Assembly (NCBI RefSeq): GCF_001295845.1
Contig: NZ_LJIC01000056.1
Coordinates: forward strand, 1-37,740
Length of the DNA stretch: 37,740 nucleotides
From: Rhodopseudomonas sp. AAP120
GTDB taxonomy: Bacteria > Pseudomonadota > Alphaproteobacteria > Rhizobiales > Xanthobacteraceae
Direction of reading: 5' to 3'
Both the position numbers and the translations under genes were made by a program. Below the pieces are notes generated by a model. The model was not told where the DNA came from, searched no databases, and worked only from the letters and a program-made list of their open reading frames with translations. Shown here one piece after another: positions 1 to 8,494 of this stretch. Position 1 is the stretch's first letter. The number at the start of each line of letters is the position of its first letter.

Positions 1-1007
1 AGGGCATTCAGCCGCCTCCGGCCGCCGAGCCGATGGCGATCACCGACCTCCCCGCCGCGCCCGCTCCGGCGCCGCCCGCGGCGGCCAAGCCGGCCCGCAC
101 CGCGCCGCAGCTGCTCGAGGCCGTGCGCGGCGCGGTCGATCACGGCCGGCTCGACATTTATCTGCAGCCTTTGGTGACGCTGCCGCAGCGCAAGGTGCGG
201 TTCTACGAGATCGTCACCCGGCTGCGGGATGCGAACGATCAGATCCTGACCGCGCAGGAGTTTCTCACCGCCGCCGAGACCGCCGGCCTGATGGGCCGGA
301 TCGACCACGCCGTCATGCTGCGCGCCGTACAGGTGCTGCGCCGCCTGATGGTGCGCAACAAGGACGTCGGCGTGTTCGTCAACATCGCCGGCGCGACGCT
401 GTCGGACGCCGCGGCGTTCGCGCAATGCCTCGACTTCCTCGAAGCCAACCGCGCGCTGGCGCCGTCCTTCGTGCTGGAGTTCAAGCAGGCGACGCTGCGC
501 AATCTCGGGCCGCTGGAAGCCGAGCATCTCGCGGCGCTGGCGCAGCGCGGCTACCGCTTCTCGATCGACCACGTCACCGACCTGCGGTTCGAGCCGCGCG
601 AACTCGCCGACCGCGGCGTGCGCTTCATCAAGGTGCCGGCGGCGCTGCTGCTGGAAGAGCGCGAGCGCCCGGCCGCCGACATCCATCCGGCGGACCTCTC
701 CGACCTGCTCGGCCGCTTCGGCATCGACCTGATCGCCGAGCGGATCGAGGGCGAACGCGCCGTGGTGGACCTGCTTGACTACGATGTGCGCTTTGGGCAG
801 GGATTCTTGTTCGCGGCGCCGCGCCCACTGCGGCCCGAGACCGCCCCCACGCCAGCGCCCACCTCCTCCGGCGACAAGGCCAAGCAGGATACCCCTCCGT
901 CCCATGATCCAGGCCCCACTTCGAAGGGCGAACTCGCCCGGATCGAACCGGCGCGCGTCGTCACCGGCGTCGCCGCGCTGGCCCGCCGCGCCGTCGGTCC
1001 GTTCTGA
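1..1007 (+). CDS. Degenerate EAL-domain protein (5' partial)
   Basis: The reading frame is open to the left edge, so the true start lies upstream; the first ATG in view is at 33. An Ala/Pro-rich linker is followed by a complete EAL fold from about residue 40 to 270 (counted from that ATG), then a low-complexity tail. The signature EAL is replaced (YEIVTRL, only E59 kept). The TE pair after LEF is FKQ, the DDFG motif is IDHV, and the IKID motif is IKVP. The late E (AERIE) and QGF remain. Active EAL enzymes cleave cyclic-di-GMP using these acidic metal ligands, so this one is probably a non-catalytic c-di-GMP sensor or a scaffold. Flagellar TipF of Caulobacter is a precedent for such a protein, but homology to TipF is only a guess because the N-terminus is missing. 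It ends 12 bp before the HAD gene and may be co-transcribed with it. Confidence 0.85.
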   Translation, partial: GIQPPPAAEPMAITDLPAAPAPAPPAAAKPARTAPQLLEAVRGAVDHGRLDIYLQPLVTLPQRKVRFYEIVTRLRDANDQILTAQEFLTAAETAGLMGRIDHAVMLRAVQVLRRLMVRNKDVGVFVNIAGATLSDAAAFAQCLDFLEANRALAPSFVLEFKQATLRNLGPLEAEHLAALAQRGYRFSIDHVTDLRFEPRELADRGVRFIKVPAALLLEERERPAADIHPADLSDLLGRFGIDLIAERIEGERAVVDLLDYDVRFGQGFLFAAPRPLRPETAPTPAPTSSGDKAKQDTPPSHDPGPTSKGELARIEPARVVTGVAALARRAVGPF

Positions 1008-1019
1008 CCGCTTCCGCCG

Positions 1020-1874
1020 ATGACCACGCTGCGTTTCGTCGAGCATCTGCGCGAGCTCGTGCCGTCCGTCGATGTCGTGCTCAGCGACATCTGGGGCGTC
1101 GTCCATAACGGCCTGGAGTCGTTTCCCGAAGCCTGCGAGGCGCTGCGCACCGCGCGCGCCGAGGGCCGCACCGTGGTGCTGATCACCAACGCGCCGCGCC
1201 CGGCGGATTCGGTGCAGCGCCAGCTGCGCAAGCTGCATGTGCCGGACGATTGCTACGACGCCATCGTGTCGTCCGGCGACCTCACCCGCATCTACGTGGC
1301 CGAGCATCCCGGGCAGTCGATCTACTGGCTCGGCCCGGATCGCGACAATTCGATCTATCGCGGCCTCGACGCGCCGCTGACGCCGCTCGACAAGGCCGAC
1401 TACATCATCTGCACCGGTCCGTTCGACGACGAGACCGAGTCCGCCGAGGACTATCGCGGCATGATGGGCGAGGCCTTGGCCCGCAAGCTGACGCTGGTCT
1501 GCGCCAATCCGGACATCGTGGTCGAGCGCGGCGACCGGCTGATCTATTGCGCCGGCGCGATCGCCGAGCTGTATCGCGAACTCGGCGGCGAGGTGATCTT
1601 CTACGGCAAGCCGCACCGGCCGATCTACGATCGCGCCATGGCGCTGGCCCAGAAGCTGCGCGGCGCCGACACGCCGCGCGACCGCGTGCTGGCGATCGGC
1701 GATTCGGTGCGCACCGATCTGGCCGGCGCGCAGGCTTACGGCATCGACCTGTTGTTCGTCACCCGCGGCATCCATTCCGACGCCTTCGAAGGCATCGACC
1801 GCCTCGACACCGCCGCCGTCACCGAACTGTTCGGCCACCCGCCCGCCGCGCTGACGCGGGAATTGCGCTGGTAG
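1020..1874 (+). CDS. HAD-superfamily class IIA hydrolase (TIGR01459 type)
   Basis: A 284-residue NagD-like HAD protein. Motif I is SDIWGVVHNG with nucleophile D23. Motif II is LITNAPR near residue 55, the motif III lysine lies in YGKPHRPIYD, and motif IV is IGDSVRTDLAGA near 226. The usual second aspartate of motif I (DxD) is tryptophan, as is typical of the TIGR01459 branch, so the phosphatase chemistry and the substrate are uncertain. The cap region between motifs II and III is of C2 type. It follows the EAL gene closely, which suggests one transcript. It ends at a convergent intergenic region holding a palindromic repeat and a bidirectional terminator. Family assignment is firm; function is unknown. 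Confidence 0.9.
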   Translation: MTTLRFVEHLRELVPSVDVVLSDIWGVVHNGLESFPEACEALRTARAEGRTVVLITNAPRPADSVQRQLRKLHVPDDCYDAIVSSGDLTRIYVAEHPGQSIYWLGPDRDNSIYRGLDAPLTPLDKADYIICTGPFDDETESAEDYRGMMGEALARKLTLVCANPDIVVERGDRLIYCAGAIAELYRELGGEVIFYGKPHRPIYDRAMALAQKLRGADTPRDRVLAIGDSVRTDLAGAQAYGIDLLFVTRGIHSDAFEGIDRLDTAAVTELFGHPPAALTRELRW

Positions 1875-1940
1875 CAGACGCGCTGCTTGCGCGCCTCTTG
1901 CCAGGATACGCGACGTCGCCGCGCCCACACCCTCTCGTTC

Positions 1941-2089
1941 GTCATTCCGGGGCGCGAGCGCAGCTCGCGAGCCCGGAATCCATACGCCGCAGCATCGGTT
2001 GGGATGGCAGAGCGGCGGACGCTTTCGTCCAAAACGATAGGCTTGGGGTTATGGATTCCGGGCTCGCGCTTCGCGCGCCCCGGAATGAC
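1941..2089. repeat. Palindromic repeat, family A, paired inverted arms
   Basis: The left arm 1941-1980 begins GTCATTCCGGGGCGCG and ends CCCGGAATC. The right arm 2051-2089 is nearly its reverse complement, ending CCCCGGAATGAC. Each arm is itself a hairpin, and about 70 bp of unrelated sequence lies between. Further copies are at 21876-22023 (both arms) and 37567-37605 (one arm). It sits between the convergent HAD and cheY genes. Confidence 0.85.
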
Positions 2090-2111
2090 GGGGAGAAGAT
2101 GTGCGGAACAA

Positions 2112-2139
2112 AAAACGCGCCCCTCGCGGAGCGCGTTTT
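2112..2139. terminator. Bidirectional intrinsic terminator between HAD gene and cheY
   Basis: The 9-bp stem AAAACGCGC / GCGCGTTTT encloses a 10-nt loop. A-rich and T-rich flanks on both sides make it usable in both directions. It lies 27 bp past the cheY stop and about 240 bp past the HAD gene. Confidence 0.8.
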
Positions 2140-2166
2140 AATTGGCTCTGTGGACGCCGGCCCGGC

Positions 2167-2562
2167 TTACGCCGCGACGTGATCCGGGAACACCGCGTCG
2201 ATCTTGGTCTTCAGCGTCGCGGCGTTGAACGGCTTGACGATGTAGTTGTTGACGCCGGCCTTCTTGGCGGCGATCACGTTCTCGGTCTTGGATTCCGCCG
2301 TGATCATGATGAAGGGCGTCTGCGATAGGTTCGGATCGGCGCGAACTTCCTTGAGCAGGTCGTAGCCGGTCATGGGCTCCATGTTCCAGTCCGAGATCAC
2401 CAGACCGTACTTCTTCGAGCGCATCTTCTCGAGCGCGGCCGAGCCGTCGCTGGCGTCGTCGATATGCTCGAAGCCGAGCTGCTTCAGAAGATTACGAATG
2501 ATCCGGATCATGGTGCTGTAGTCGTCCACCACCAAGACCGACATTGACAAATCAACCGCCAT
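2167..2562 (-). CDS. CheY-like single-domain response regulator
   Basis: 131 residues forming one receiver domain with no output domain. The acidic pocket is D13/D14, the phospho-acceptor is D58 (VISDWNMEP), and the switch residues are T88 and K110 (IVKPF). CheY proteins carry phosphate from a CheA kinase to the flagellar motor. In alphaproteobacteria stand-alone receivers also serve as phosphate sinks or in other pathways, so the partner cannot be named. The ATG at 2562 is chosen because GGGAG lies 6-10 nt upstream; an in-frame TTG at 2568 would sit directly on that site. No chemotaxis genes are adjacent. A lone copy next to an EAL-domain protein hints at motility control, but this is weak inference. 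Confidence 0.93.
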   Translation of the reverse strand: MAVDLSMSVLVVDDYSTMIRIIRNLLKQLGFEHIDDASDGSAALEKMRSKKYGLVISDWNMEPMTGYDLLKEVRADPNLSQTPFIMITAESKTENVIAAKKAGVNNYIVKPFNAATLKTKIDAVFPDHVAA

Positions 2563-2863
2563 CTTCAACTCCCAAGGGGCACCGCAACGGTGCGCCGAAA
2601 CGCCCCAACGGTGGGCTCATTGTGTTCTGTGGAGGACCCGGCTTGCGAAACGTCCGGCCCCGTCCGGACCTCAGGACTAGCACCGCTGATTAAACAGCCC
2701 GTTAATCGGGCATCCCGGGCGTCGCCGCCCCGCTGCTACAAGCTGCTGCAAAATGAAGGCTTCCTGGGATTTCGCAGGACCGCGCTGCCCCGTAATGATA
2801 CGAGCCGACGGCGGCCGCGGCCGGACCATGGCGGCCGGGCAGACCACCTGCTAGGGAATGCGG
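2563..2863. other. Intergenic region between divergent cheY and rlmJ
   Basis: About 300 bp holding the promoters of two divergent genes. I see no convincing gene. A TTAA-N8-TTAA pair at 2690-2705 resembles, with one base too many, the TTAA-N7-TTAA site bound by CtrA. No clear -35/-10 pair stands out. Confidence 0.5.
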
Positions 2864-3721
2864 ATGAACTATCGCCATGCCTTCCACGCCGGAAATTTCG
2901 CCGACGTCATCAAGCACATCCTGCTGGTCCGGATCCTGACTTATCTGCAGGAGAAGCCGGCGCCCTTCCGGGTGATCGACAGCCATGCCGGCGCCGGCTT
3001 GTACGACCTCACCAGCGACGAGGCCCGCCGCGGCGGCGAATGGGCCAGCGGCATCGGCCGGGTGCTGCAGGCGCGGTTCAGCGACGAGGCCGGCGAGCTG
3101 ATCAGGCCGTATCTCGACATCGTCCGCGCCTTCAACCCGCAGCGCGAACTGACCGCCTATCCGGGCTCGCCGCTGATCGCCCGCGCGCTGCTGCGTCCCC
3201 AGGACAGCATGGTGGCGAGCGAACTGGAACCGGTGGCCCGCAAGCAGCTGATCGACGCGCTGCGCCGCGACACCCAGGCCCGGGTGGTCGATCTCGACGG
3301 CTGGAAGGCTCTGGCGGCGTTCGTGCCGCCGAAAGAACGGCGCGGTCTGGTGCTGATCGACCCGTCCTTTGAACAGAAAGACGAATTCGAGCGGCTCGCC
3401 GAGGGCTTCTCCACCGCGTTCGGAAAATGGCCGACCGGGGTCTATCTGCTGTGGTATCCGGCCAAGAACCGCCGCGCCACCGAGGCGCTGGCGCATCACG
3501 TCGCAACCGCGGCAGCCACCGGCGGCGAAGGAAAGTGCCTCCGCCTGGAGTTCAGCGTCGCCCCGCAGCAGCCGGACGGGCCGCTGACCTCGACCGGTCT
3601 GCTGGTGGTCAACCCGCCTTGGACGCTGGCTTCGGAATTGAAAGTCATTCTTCCCGAATTGGAACGCCCGCTCGGACAAGGCGGAGTCAGCCGCTACCGC
3701 CTCGAGCTACCCAAATCCTGA
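2864..3721 (+). CDS. rlmJ: 23S rRNA (adenine2030-N6)-methyltransferase RlmJ
   Basis: 285 residues over the full RlmJ family length, starting with the diagnostic MNYRHAFHAGNFADVIKH. RlmJ methylates A2030 of 23S rRNA using S-adenosylmethionine. The SAM-binding segment is DSHAGAGLYDL near residue 45. The catalytic motif IV, DPPY or DPPF in most N6-adenine methyltransferases, reads DPSF (LIDPSFEQ). The start at 2864 is preferred over an ATG 6 nt upstream because AGGGA ends at the upstream ATG and gives correct spacing only to the second one. It is monocistronic as far as can be seen, with 273 bp to the next gene. Confidence 0.93.
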   Translation: MNYRHAFHAGNFADVIKHILLVRILTYLQEKPAPFRVIDSHAGAGLYDLTSDEARRGGEWASGIGRVLQARFSDEAGELIRPYLDIVRAFNPQRELTAYPGSPLIARALLRPQDSMVASELEPVARKQLIDALRRDTQARVVDLDGWKALAAFVPPKERRGLVLIDPSFEQKDEFERLAEGFSTAFGKWPTGVYLLWYPAKNRRATEALAHHVATAAATGGEGKCLRLEFSVAPQQPDGPLTSTGLLVVNPPWTLASELKVILPELERPLGQGGVSRYRLELPKS

Positions 3722-3994
3722 CTACTCAGCCAGTGACCATCCGAGGCCGGAAAAGTCGCATTTGAACCGTAGTCAATCCGCGCAAATCCGTATTATGCTG
3801 AGCTGATTGGACTGGCTTTACGTTCCGCTTCCGCGAATGGGGGCGGCGGAGTGACAAGGCCGTACTACTCGGACCGGGATTAGCAACGGTCCACCTCTCG
3901 GCCGAGCTTTCCGGCAGCGCAACGCCAGGTCGCACCGAAGCGCCTCCTATTCCCTTGTTGGCGCGACGGAAAGCAGGCGGGAGGAGTTTCCGGA

Positions 3995-4207
3995 ATGCCT
4001 ATGACGGGAACGGTCAAGTTCTTTAATGGAGAACGCGGCTACGGCTTCATCAAACCCGATGACGGCGGCCGCGACGTATTTGTTCATATCACTGCGGTCG
4101 AGCGGGCCGGCTTGAAGGACCTGACCGAAGGTCAGCGTATTTCGTTCGAAGTCGAGCCGGACAAGAAGGGCAAAGGCCCCAAGGCGGTGAATCTGGTGAT
4201 TTCGTAG
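3995..4207 (+). CDS. Cold-shock domain protein (CspA family)
   Basis: 70 residues forming a single cold-shock OB-fold. The RNA-binding motifs are GTVKFFNGERGYGFIKPD (RNP1, KGFGFI type) and DVFVHITAVE (RNP2). Such proteins bind single-stranded RNA or DNA and act as RNA chaperones in the cytoplasm, in cold or in growth control. GGGAGGAG lies 8 nt before the ATG at 3995. The 273-bp upstream gap could contain a long 5' leader, which is common for csp genes, but I see no diagnostic element. The paralogue letter cannot be assigned from sequence alone. Confidence 0.95.
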   Translation: MPMTGTVKFFNGERGYGFIKPDDGGRDVFVHITAVERAGLKDLTEGQRISFEVEPDKKGKGPKAVNLVIS

Positions 4208-4385
4208 CCGCCGTCTTCGCGCCGCCGAGGTGGCGACGCCGCGACAGCGATCGTGACCATCCGACCGACGTTCGGTTCGGCACACTTCCCGATGGTGTTG
4301 GTGACGGCTCGGCCGCTGAGCGGCGCCGCGACGGCGTAGCGCGCCCACGCTCCGTCGCCGCCGCCATGGTCAGGAACGTCTCTCG

Positions 4386-4413
4386 AAAAAAATCCCGGCC
4401 ACGAGGGCCGGGA
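4386..4413 (-). terminator. Intrinsic terminator of the outer-membrane protein gene
   Basis: On the minus strand, TCCCGGCC, loop CTCGT, GGCCGGGA is followed by a run of seven T. The perfect 8-bp stem (4393-4400 / 4406-4413) lies 42 bp past the stop codon. Confidence 0.92.
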
Positions 4414-4454
4414 ATGCTGATCGTCGAGTTTCTTGGTCGCGATCGTCGCGATAC

Positions 4455-5078
4455 TTAGAAGTGATAGTTGATACCTGCGCGGACGAGGCCGAAATTGTAG
4501 CCGTTCGGCGCGCCGGTGATGAAGAAGTTGTTGGTCGACAGGCTGCCGTACAGATACTCGACCTTGGCGCTGAGCCTCGGCGCGAAGGCGAATTCGGCGC
4601 CCGCGCCCACGGTCCAGCCCGCCGAATTGTGGCTCTCCGACGCCAGCAGGTTCTGTCCCTTCAGCTGACCGAAGGCCAGACCGCCGGTGGCATAGAGCAG
4701 CACATCGTTCATCGCGTAGCCGACACGGCCACGCGCGGTCCCGAACCACGGGTTCGAGAATTTGTAGGGCGCGAAGGTGTCGTCGGCCGTCGAGAACTGG
4801 ATATCGCCCTCGAGACCGAAGACGATGTTGCCGCTCTGCCAGTTGTAGCCGCCCTGCACGCCGCCCGAGAAGCCGGACGGCTTGGTGATGTTGTTGGTCA
4901 CGTTGCCGAACGAATAGCCGAGGTTGCCGCCCAGATAGGGGCCTGCCCAGCTGAACGCGTTCAGCGGCTGGTTGACGGTGTAAGGCGTCCGCGAGCCGTA
5001 ATAGCCCATGTCCGCCGCTTGGGCCGTCGAAACTCCTGCGGCGAGAATGGTCGCCGCCGCCATCGCAACTTTACGCAT
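4455..5078 (-). CDS. Outer-membrane beta-barrel protein (Omp25/Omp31-like)
   Basis: 207 residues. A signal peptide (MRKVAMAAATILAAGVSTAQA) is probably cleaved after A21. Alternating hydrophobic strands rich in Gly and aromatic residues follow (FSWAGPYLGGNLGYSFG, GYNWQSGNIVFGLEGDIQ, ARGRVGYAMNDVLLYATGG, SAKVEYLYG), and the chain ends in phenylalanine (INYHF), as needed for BAM insertion. This is the small 8-stranded barrel family of Rhizobiales (Omp25/Omp31, RopB). The role is envelope structure; no transport function is evident. The start at 5078 has GAGGAG at good spacing; upstream in-frame ATGs do not. It diverges from uvrC across about 300 bp and has its own terminator, so it is monocistronic. 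Confidence 0.93.
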   Translation of the reverse strand: MRKVAMAAATILAAGVSTAQAADMGYYGSRTPYTVNQPLNAFSWAGPYLGGNLGYSFGNVTNNITKPSGFSGGVQGGYNWQSGNIVFGLEGDIQFSTADDTFAPYKFSNPWFGTARGRVGYAMNDVLLYATGGLAFGQLKGQNLLASESHNSAGWTVGAGAEFAFAPRLSAKVEYLYGSLSTNNFFITGAPNGYNFGLVRAGINYHF

Positions 5079-5217
5079 CTTACTCTCCTCGACGGCAGGA
5101 GCGCGGCTTCTGCGCGCCGTCCGCCCAGCCATCGGCACCTTTGGCCGATCGGAAAAAGCATCCGGGATGGTTACGGATTTCCACTTTTTTCCGGTAAGAT
5201 TTATCGAGAGTTTTAAG

Positions 5218-5232
5218 TTAAGCGGTTGTTAA
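5218..5232. promoter_or_regulatory. Candidate CtrA-type site (TTAA-N7-TTAA)
   Basis: TTAAGCGGTTGTTAA matches the full CtrA consensus spacing and sits in an AT-rich patch (about 5185-5275) between divergent omp and uvrC, 140 bp upstream of omp and 150 bp upstream of uvrC. The match is by motif only. Confidence 0.35.
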
Positions 5233-5381
5233 GCGGGCCGCGGTTCCCGATGTCGTTCTTAATGAAAGCTTACTCCCGAAGCTTCGGGGCGACAGCATGG
5301 CCATCCGCGCACCGATTGCCGCATGTGGGTTCCGGCCCCGCCGCGCTGGCACCGCTGCGTCCGAGCGCCTAATTTAGGGCC

Positions 5382-7466
5382 ATGAATCAAGACCCTGCCG
5401 ACACAAGCGACACGGCGGCCGAACCGCCTGCCGAAACGGCCTCGCCCCCGGCGGATGTCCCTGCGGCCACGCCCCGCCCGACCGCAGGCGCACAGGACAT
5501 CGATGCCGCCACCGCCTCGCTCACGGCTGACGAGGACGAGGAGTCGCGCCTGCCGGAGATCGAGGACGACAGCGCCGAGCCGGCCGACGGCCCGCTCGCG
5601 GTCGGCCGCGCGGCGATCGAGCAGGCCGTGCGGCTGGCGCCGACCTCGCCGGGCGTCTACCGCATGCTGAACGCGGCCAATGACGTGCTGTATGTCGGCA
5701 AGGCCAAGAACGTGAAGAAGCGGCTGTCGTCCTATGCGCGGCCGACCGGGCATGTGATGCGTATCGCCCGGATGATCGCCGCGACGGTCTCGGTGGAGAT
5801 CGTTTCGACCGCGACCGAAACCGAGGCGCTGCTGCTCGAAGCCAATCTGATCAAGCAGCTGCGGCCGCGCTTCAACGTGCTGCTGCGCGACGACAAGTCG
5901 TTTCCCTATATCCTGATCACCGGCGACCATTGGGCGCCGCAGATCCTCAAGCACCGCGGCGCGCAGACCCGGCCCGGCCGCTATTTCGGCCCGTTCGCCT
6001 CGGTCGGGGCGGTGAACCGCACCATCACGGCCCTGCAGCGGGCATTCCTGGTGCGGTCCTGCACCGATAGTTTCTTCGAGAGCCGCACCCGGCCCTGCCT
6101 GCTGTACCAAATCCGGCGCTGCGCCGGCCCGTGCACCAGCGAGGTCGACTTTCCCGGCTATACCGAGCTGGTCCGCGAGGCGACCGACTTCCTGTCCGGC
6201 CGCAGCCGGGCCGTGAAGGGCCTGCTCGCGGCCGAAATGGAGAAGGCGTCGAACGAGCTCGAATTCGAGACCGCGGCGCTGTATCGCGACCGGCTGGCGG
6301 CGCTGTCGGCGATCCAGTCGCAGCAGGGCATCAACCCGCGCACCGTCGAGGAGGCCGACGTCTTCGCGATCTACCAGGAGGGCGGCTATTCCTGCGTCGA
6401 AGTGTTCTTCTTCCGCACCGGGCAGAACTGGGGCAACCGCGCCTACTTCCCCCGCGCCGAGAAATCGTTCACCCCCGAGGAAGTGCTGGCCTCGTTCCTG
6501 GCGCAGTTCTACGACGACAAGCCGCCGCCGAAGCAAATCCTGCTGTCGCACGACATCGAGGAGTGCGAGTTGCTGGCCAACGCGCTGTGCGTCAAGGCCG
6601 GCCACAAGGTCGAGGTCAGCGTCCCCAAGCGCGGCGAGAAGAAGGAGCTGGTCGCGCACGCGCTGACCAATGCCCGCGAGGCGCTCGGCCGCAAACTGGC
6701 CGACACCGCGACCCAGACCCGGCTGCTGGAGGGGCTGGCGACCACGCTCGGCCTGCCGAAGCCGCCGCAGCGGATCGAGGTCTACGACAACAGCCATATC
6801 CAGGGCACCAACGCGGTCGGCGCGATGATCGTCGCCGGGCCGGACGGCTTCATCAAGAACCAGTACCGCAAGTTCAACATCCGCTCCGAAGGGCTCACCC
6901 CGGGCGACGATTACGCGATGATGCGCGAGGTGCTGCAGCGCCGGTTCAAGCGCCTGGTCGCGGCCCGCGCCGAGGGCGAGGCGCCCGCCAAGGACGACGA
7001 GACGCCGCGCTGGCCCGACCTCGTGATCATCGACGGCGGCCGCGGCCAGCTCAATGCGGCGCGCGGCGTGCTGGCCGAACTCGGGCTGGAGACCGAGGTG
7101 ACGCTGCTCGGCGTCGCCAAGGGGCCGGATCGCGATGCCGGCCGGGAAACGCTGTTCATGCCGGAGCGCGAGGCGATCAAGCTCGAGCCCCGCGATCCGG
7201 TGCTGTATTTCATTCAGCGGCTGCGCGACGAGGCGCACCGCTTCGTGATCGGCTCACACCGCAAGCTGCGCAAGAAGGATATCCGCGAAGCCGGGCTGCA
7301 GGAAATTCCCGGCATCGGCCCGACCCGCAAGCGCGCTTTGCTCCATCATTTCGGCACGCTGAAGGAGATCGAGCGGGCGTCGCTCGGCGATCTCGGCAAG
7401 GTTCCGGGAATCAGCGCCGAAAGCGCGCGGCGGATCTTCGACTTCTTCCATCCGGGGCCGGGCTGA
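5382..7466 (+). CDS. uvrC: Excinuclease ABC subunit UvrC
   Basis: 694 residues. UvrC makes both incisions in nucleotide excision repair after UvrA/UvrB mark damage. Domains in order: an acidic, Pro/Ala-rich N-terminal extension (1 to about 85, absent from E. coli UvrC), GIY-YIG nuclease (PGVYRM near 90, [13 protein letters not shown]), a Cys-containing segment ([13 protein letters not shown]), a UVR motif ([17 protein letters not shown]), the RNase H-like second nuclease ([28 protein letters not shown]) and two helix-hairpin-helix motifs ([26 protein letters not shown]). The ATG at 5382 lacks a strong Shine-Dalgarno. Another start inside the extension is possible. It heads a plus-strand group with pgsA 133 bp downstream. 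A GTTC-N8-GTTC pair upstream is one base off the alphaproteobacterial SOS box. Confidence 0.97.
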   Translation: MNQDPADTSDTAAEPPAETASPPADVPAATPRPTAGAQDIDAATASLTADEDEESRLPEIEDDSAEPADGPLAVGRAAIEQAVRLAPTSPGVYRMLNAANDVLYVGKAKNVKKRLSSYARPTGHVMRIARMIAATVSVEIVSTATETEALLLEANLIKQLRPRFNVLLRDDKSFPYILITGDHWAPQILKHRGAQTRPGRYFGPFASVGAVNRTITALQRAFLVRSCTDSFFESRTRPCLLYQIRRCAGPCTSEVDFPGYTELVREATDFLSGRSRAVKGLLAAEMEKASNELEFETAALYRDRLAALSAIQSQQGINPRTVEEADVFAIYQEGGYSCVEVFFFRTGQNWGNRAYFPRAEKSFTPEEVLASFLAQFYDDKPPPKQILLSHDIEECELLANALCVKAGHKVEVSVPKRGEKKELVAHALTNAREALGRKLADTATQTRLLEGLATTLGLPKPPQRIEVYDNSHIQGTNAVGAMIVAGPDGFIKNQYRKFNIRSEGLTPGDDYAMMREVLQRRFKRLVAARAEGEAPAKDDETPRWPDLVIIDGGRGQLNAARGVLAELGLETEVTLLGVAKGPDRDAGRETLFMPEREAIKLEPRDPVLYFIQRLRDEAHRFVIGSHRKLRKKDIREAGLQEIPGIGPTRKRALLHHFGTLKEIERASLGDLGKVPGISAESARRIFDFFHPGPG

Positions 7467-7599
7467 ACCGGCCCGCCCGACCAAAGTCGGCAACCCCGGC
7501 CCTGATCAGGATCCATGCGGATTTCACCTTTTCCTGATAGGGATCAGGCGGCGCTTCGGGGAGTTGACGTTCCGGCGCGGGCAGTATTGGTAAAGCTCG

Positions 7600-8223
7600 A
7601 TGAACAATGTTTCTACCAGAGCGCCGGCGCGTGGGACGAAGTCGCTGACGCTGCCCAATATTCTCACTTATGCGCGCATCGCGGCGATCCCGGTCGTGGT
7701 CGGCTGCATCTATGCGCAGTCGATCCTCGGCGGCCCGCTGGCGCTGCGCTGGGTCGCGCTGGCGGTATTTATCGCTGCAGCGATCACCGACTTCCTCGAC
7801 GGCTATTACGCCCGGATCTGGGACCAGCACTCGGCGTTCGGCCGGATGCTCGACCCGATCGCCGACAAGCTGCTGGTCGCCTCCTGCCTGCTGATGCTGG
7901 CTGCGGACGGCATCATCCACGGCTGGACGCTGTGGGCCGCGATCGTGATCCTGTGCCGCGAAATCCTGGTGTCGGGCCTGCGCGAATATCTCGCCGCGCT
8001 GCGGGTCAGCGTCCCGGTGACCAAGCTGGCGAAATGGAAGACCACGGTGCAGCTGGTCGCGATCGGCTTCCTGCTCGCCGGCGACGCCGGCGACGAGGTG
8101 CTGCCCTACACGACGCAGATCGGCCTGGCGCTGCTGTGGATCTCCGCGCTGGTGACGATGTACACCGGCTACGATTATTTCCGCGCCGGTATCCACCACC
8201 TCATCGAGGAGGACTCGCGATGA
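7600..8223 (+). CDS. pgsA: CDP-diacylglycerol-glycerol-3-phosphate 3-phosphatidyltransferase
   Basis: 207 residues, polytopic inner-membrane enzyme that makes phosphatidylglycerophosphate, the committed step to phosphatidylglycerol and cardiolipin. The CDP-alcohol phosphotransferase motif is complete: D64, D67-G68, A71-R72, G81, D85, D89 (DFLDGYYAR to GRMLDPIAD). Four to six hydrophobic helices surround it. PgsA is preferred over PssA by length and by the NILTYARI N-terminus. Its stop codon overlaps the moaD start (ATGA), so translation of moaD is probably coupled to it. Confidence 0.95.
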   Translation: MNNVSTRAPARGTKSLTLPNILTYARIAAIPVVVGCIYAQSILGGPLALRWVALAVFIAAAITDFLDGYYARIWDQHSAFGRMLDPIADKLLVASCLLMLAADGIIHGWTLWAAIVILCREILVSGLREYLAALRVSVPVTKLAKWKTTVQLVAIGFLLAGDAGDEVLPYTTQIGLALLWISALVTMYTGYDYFRAGIHHLIEEDSR

Positions 8224-8471
8224 AGGTGAAGTATTTCGCCTGGGTGCGCGAGCGCATCGGCCTCGAAGAAGAGACCATCGAGCCGCCGGCCGACGTCGCC
8301 ACCGTCGCCGATCTGATCGGCTGGCTGACGGCGCGCGGTGAAGGCTATGCGTATGCGTTCGAAAAGCCGGCCGTGATCCGCACCGCGATCGACCGCACCC
8401 ATGTGCGGCCGGATACGCCGATCGCCGGCGCCCGCGAAGTGGCCTTCTTCCCGCCGATGACCGGCGGCTAG
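8220..8471 (+). CDS. moaD: Molybdopterin synthase sulfur-carrier subunit MoaD
   Basis: 83 residues with a beta-grasp ubiquitin-like fold, ending in the Gly-Gly tail (FFPPMTGG) that is adenylated by MoeB and carries the thiocarboxylate used to make molybdopterin. The length matches E. coli MoaD (81). The ATG at 8220 overlaps the pgsA stop by 4 nt, with GAGGAGG in the end of pgsA as ribosome-binding site. The partner MoaE follows 23 bp downstream, so both subunits of the heterotetramer come from one transcript. Confidence 0.96.
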   Translation: MKVKYFAWVRERIGLEEETIEPPADVATVADLIGWLTARGEGYAYAFEKPAVIRTAIDRTHVRPDTPIAGAREVAFFPPMTGG

Positions 8472-8494
8472 AACGCGCCCGCACGGATGATCCG

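Noticed and set aside
3422-3765. Second frame within rlmJ 3' end running past its stop
   Set aside because: Arg/Pro-rich with no similarity; a frame artefact.
5243-5258. GTTC-N8-GTTC upstream of uvrC as an SOS (LexA) box
   Set aside because: The alphaproteobacterial box is GTTC-N7-GTTC; spacing here is 8. I could not find a correct box before uvrB either.
5259-7238. Long open frame on the minus strand across uvrC
   Set aside because: It is a shadow of uvrC caused by high GC; composition is Arg/Gly/Ala-rich with no family motif, whereas the plus frame is clearly UvrC.
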